Shown here one piece after another: positions 12,650-13,892 of a DNA stretch of 13,892 nucleotides. Where the stretch lies: positions 1-13,892 of the forward strand of contig CAJTVH010000063.1 in NCBI GenBank assembly GCA_910579745.1, given 5' to 3'. The notes below the pieces were generated by a model. That model was not told the DNA's origin. It saw only the letters and a program-made list of their open reading frames with translations, and ran no database searches. Position 1 is the first letter of the stretch; each line of letters opens with the position of its first letter. Origin of the DNA: an uncultured Clostridia bacterium. Its GTDB lineage: Bacteria; Bacillota; Clostridia; Lachnospirales; CAG-274. The position numbers were made by a program, and so were the translations under genes.

Positions 12650-13892
12650 ATGCATAAACCTAACATAAAAATGAAAAAAAGATTGCTGTTCTTTTTGCTT
12701 TGTTTTGAGTTTTGTTTTTTATCGTTAATTATAAGGGTTTTTTATATACAATATTTTGAATCTGAGTTTTTACAAGAGAAAGCTTATGAACAGCAGACCC
12801 GTGACAGGCTTATTAAACCTAAAAGAGGGGATATTCTTGACAGGAATTTAAACGATATAGCGAAAACCCAAACAGTTTGTTCGGTAAGCGTTATTCATGC
12901 CCAGATTACTGATGAAAAGAAAGCGGCTGAAATTTTATCTAAAAAGCTTGAGCTTGATTATGATTTTGTTCTTAAAAAAATTCAGAAAAAAGTCGCTCTT
13001 GAAAGGATAAAGACAAAAGTAGATAAAGAACTTGGTGATGAGATAAGAGAATTGAATATTGATGGTATTGTTATTGACGATGATATAAAAAGGGTTTATC
13101 CTTATTCAAATCTCGCTTCTCAAGTTATCGGATTTACAGGAAAGGATAACCAAGGAATTGTAGGTCTTGAGGCTAAGTATGATGAATTTCTTAAGGGGGA
13201 ACAGGGAAAAATTCTTACAGAAACCGACGCGAAAGGCGTTGAGATGAAAGACGGGAGAGAAAGCAGGATTGAACCTATATCCGGTTATAATCTTGTTACA
13301 AGTATTGATATTAATTTACAACAGTACGCGGAACAAACTGTTGAGAAGGTAGTTGAGGCTAAACAAGCTCAAAGGGGATTGATAATACTTATGAATCCCC
13401 AAAATGGTGAGATATACGCTATGGCGAATAAACCTGATTTTGATTTGAACGAGCCTTTTAAAATTAATTCTGAGGAGCTTCAAAGCATATGGGACACTTT
13501 GCCTGAAAAAGAAAAAAATGACTATCTTAACAAGATGTGGCGAAATTTCGCTATAAACGATACTTATGAGCCAGGTTCAACTTTTAAAGTTATTACATCC
13601 GCCGCGGGACTTGAGGAAAAAGCGGTTGATTTAAACAGTTCTTTTAACTGTGGGAGCGGCAGAACCGTGGCGGGAAGGCATATAAAATGCTGGCGTTCTC
13701 CAAGAAGTCACGGAACTTTAAATTTTGTGCAAGGAGTTCAGAATTCTTGTAATCCTGTTTTTATTGATGTCGCTGCGAGGCTTGGCCCTGAGAAATTTTA
13801 CTCCTATATGAAAAAATTTGGGTTTGACAGGAAGACCGGAATTGACTTGCCCGGTGAGGCGAAAGGGATTATGCATAAACTTGAGAATATAG
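12650..13892 (+). CDS. Class B penicillin-binding protein, SpoVD/FtsI-like (3' end outside window)
   Basis: An open frame of 414 codons running off the right edge. Class B PBPs are membrane-anchored peptidoglycan transpeptidases. Residues 1-10 are cytoplasmic and basic, 11-35 form the single membrane anchor, and the dimerisation/pedestal domain follows with RLIKPKRGDILDRNLNDIA (53-71), VYPYSNLASQVIGFTG (149-164) and GIVGLEAKYDEFLKGEQGK (169-187). The transpeptidase domain starts at about 217, with the active-site SxxK as Ser310-Thr-Phe-Lys313 (YEPGSTFKVIT) and SxN as Ser366-Cys-Asn368 (QNSCNPVF). The KTG motif should lie past the window; KTGIDLPGE at 395-403 is a separate conserved segment. 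CGSGRTVAGRHIKCW (334-348) resembles SpoVD-type PBPs, but FtsI/PBP2B cannot be excluded without the C-terminus (PASTA or not). The start has GGGGTG 6 nt upstream; the internal Met8 has no ribosome binding site. Confidence 0.93.
   Translation, partial: MHKPNIKMKKRLLFFLLCFEFCFLSLIIRVFYIQYFESEFLQEKAYEQQTRDRLIKPKRGDILDRNLNDIAKTQTVCSVSVIHAQITDEKKAAEILSKKLELDYDFVLKKIQKKVALERIKTKVDKELGDEIRELNIDGIVIDDDIKRVYPYSNLASQVIGFTGKDNQGIVGLEAKYDEFLKGEQGKILTETDAKGVEMKDGRESRIEPISGYNLVTSIDINLQQYAEQTVEKVVEAKQAQRGLIILMNPQNGEIYAMANKPDFDLNEPFKINSEELQSIWDTLPEKEKNDYLNKMWRNFAINDTYEPGSTFKVITSAAGLEEKAVDLNSSFNCGSGRTVAGRHIKCWRSPRSHGTLNFVQGVQNSCNPVFIDVAARLGPEKFYSYMKKFGFDRKTGIDLPGEAKGIMHKLENI

Noticed and set aside
13832..13858. 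KTG motif of the PBP active site at residues 395-397
   Set aside because: This KTGIDLPGE segment lies only about 30 residues after SxN and is a known structural segment of class B PBPs. The catalytic KTG normally comes much later, outside the window.

Overview
The window looks like a piece of chromosome from a low-GC Gram-positive anaerobe, most likely class Clostridia of the Bacillota. The evidence is a very AT-rich sequence, strong GGAGG-type ribosome binding sites, frequent TTG/GTG starts, the Bacillota-type order ireB - ruvX - DUF1292, RNase J rather than an RNase E-based system, a YesN-type regulator, and a class B penicillin-binding protein resembling SpoVD. Species cannot be named from this sequence alone. 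Nothing points to phage, transposon, plasmid, CRISPR, rRNA or tRNA genes.

Layout. (1) 1-3040, + strand: the end of a chemotaxis operon, with the C-terminal part of cheA, then cheW, then a membrane chemoreceptor, packed with 3-nt or 1-nt junctions and closed by a hairpin terminator. (2) 3154-3223: a long perfect inverted repeat acting as a bidirectional terminator between convergent genes. (3) 3243-5388, - strand: RNase J followed downstream by a YlbF-family protein, a pairing that suggests RNA turnover. (4) 5835-6911, - strand: the ireB - ruvX - DUF1292 operon with its own terminator. (5) 7472-8785, - strand: mtaB, a tRNA methylthiotransferase with its own promoter. (6) 8924-10537, - strand: an orphan YesN/AraC-type response regulator with no histidine kinase beside it. 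(7) 10538-11033: a divergent AT-rich control region with dyads and candidate promoters on both strands. (8) 11034-12527, + strand: an unrecognised 497-residue acidic helical protein ending in a dense His/Cys tail. (9) 12650-13892, + strand: the first 414 codons of a class B PBP, running off the window.

How the genes fit together. The che genes form one receptor-coupler-kinase unit. RNase J and the YlbF-like protein belong to mRNA turnover. IreB/ReoM links Ser/Thr kinase signalling to peptidoglycan synthesis. RuvX and MtaB are rRNA and tRNA housekeeping enzymes. The PBP acts in septal or spore cortex peptidoglycan.

The part least explained by known families is 10538-12650: the orphan regulator, the dyad-rich divergent region, the His/Cys-tailed protein, and a hairpin that partly buries the ribosome binding site of the PBP gene. 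I see no clear evidence of a complete new system, but this stretch is the best place to look.
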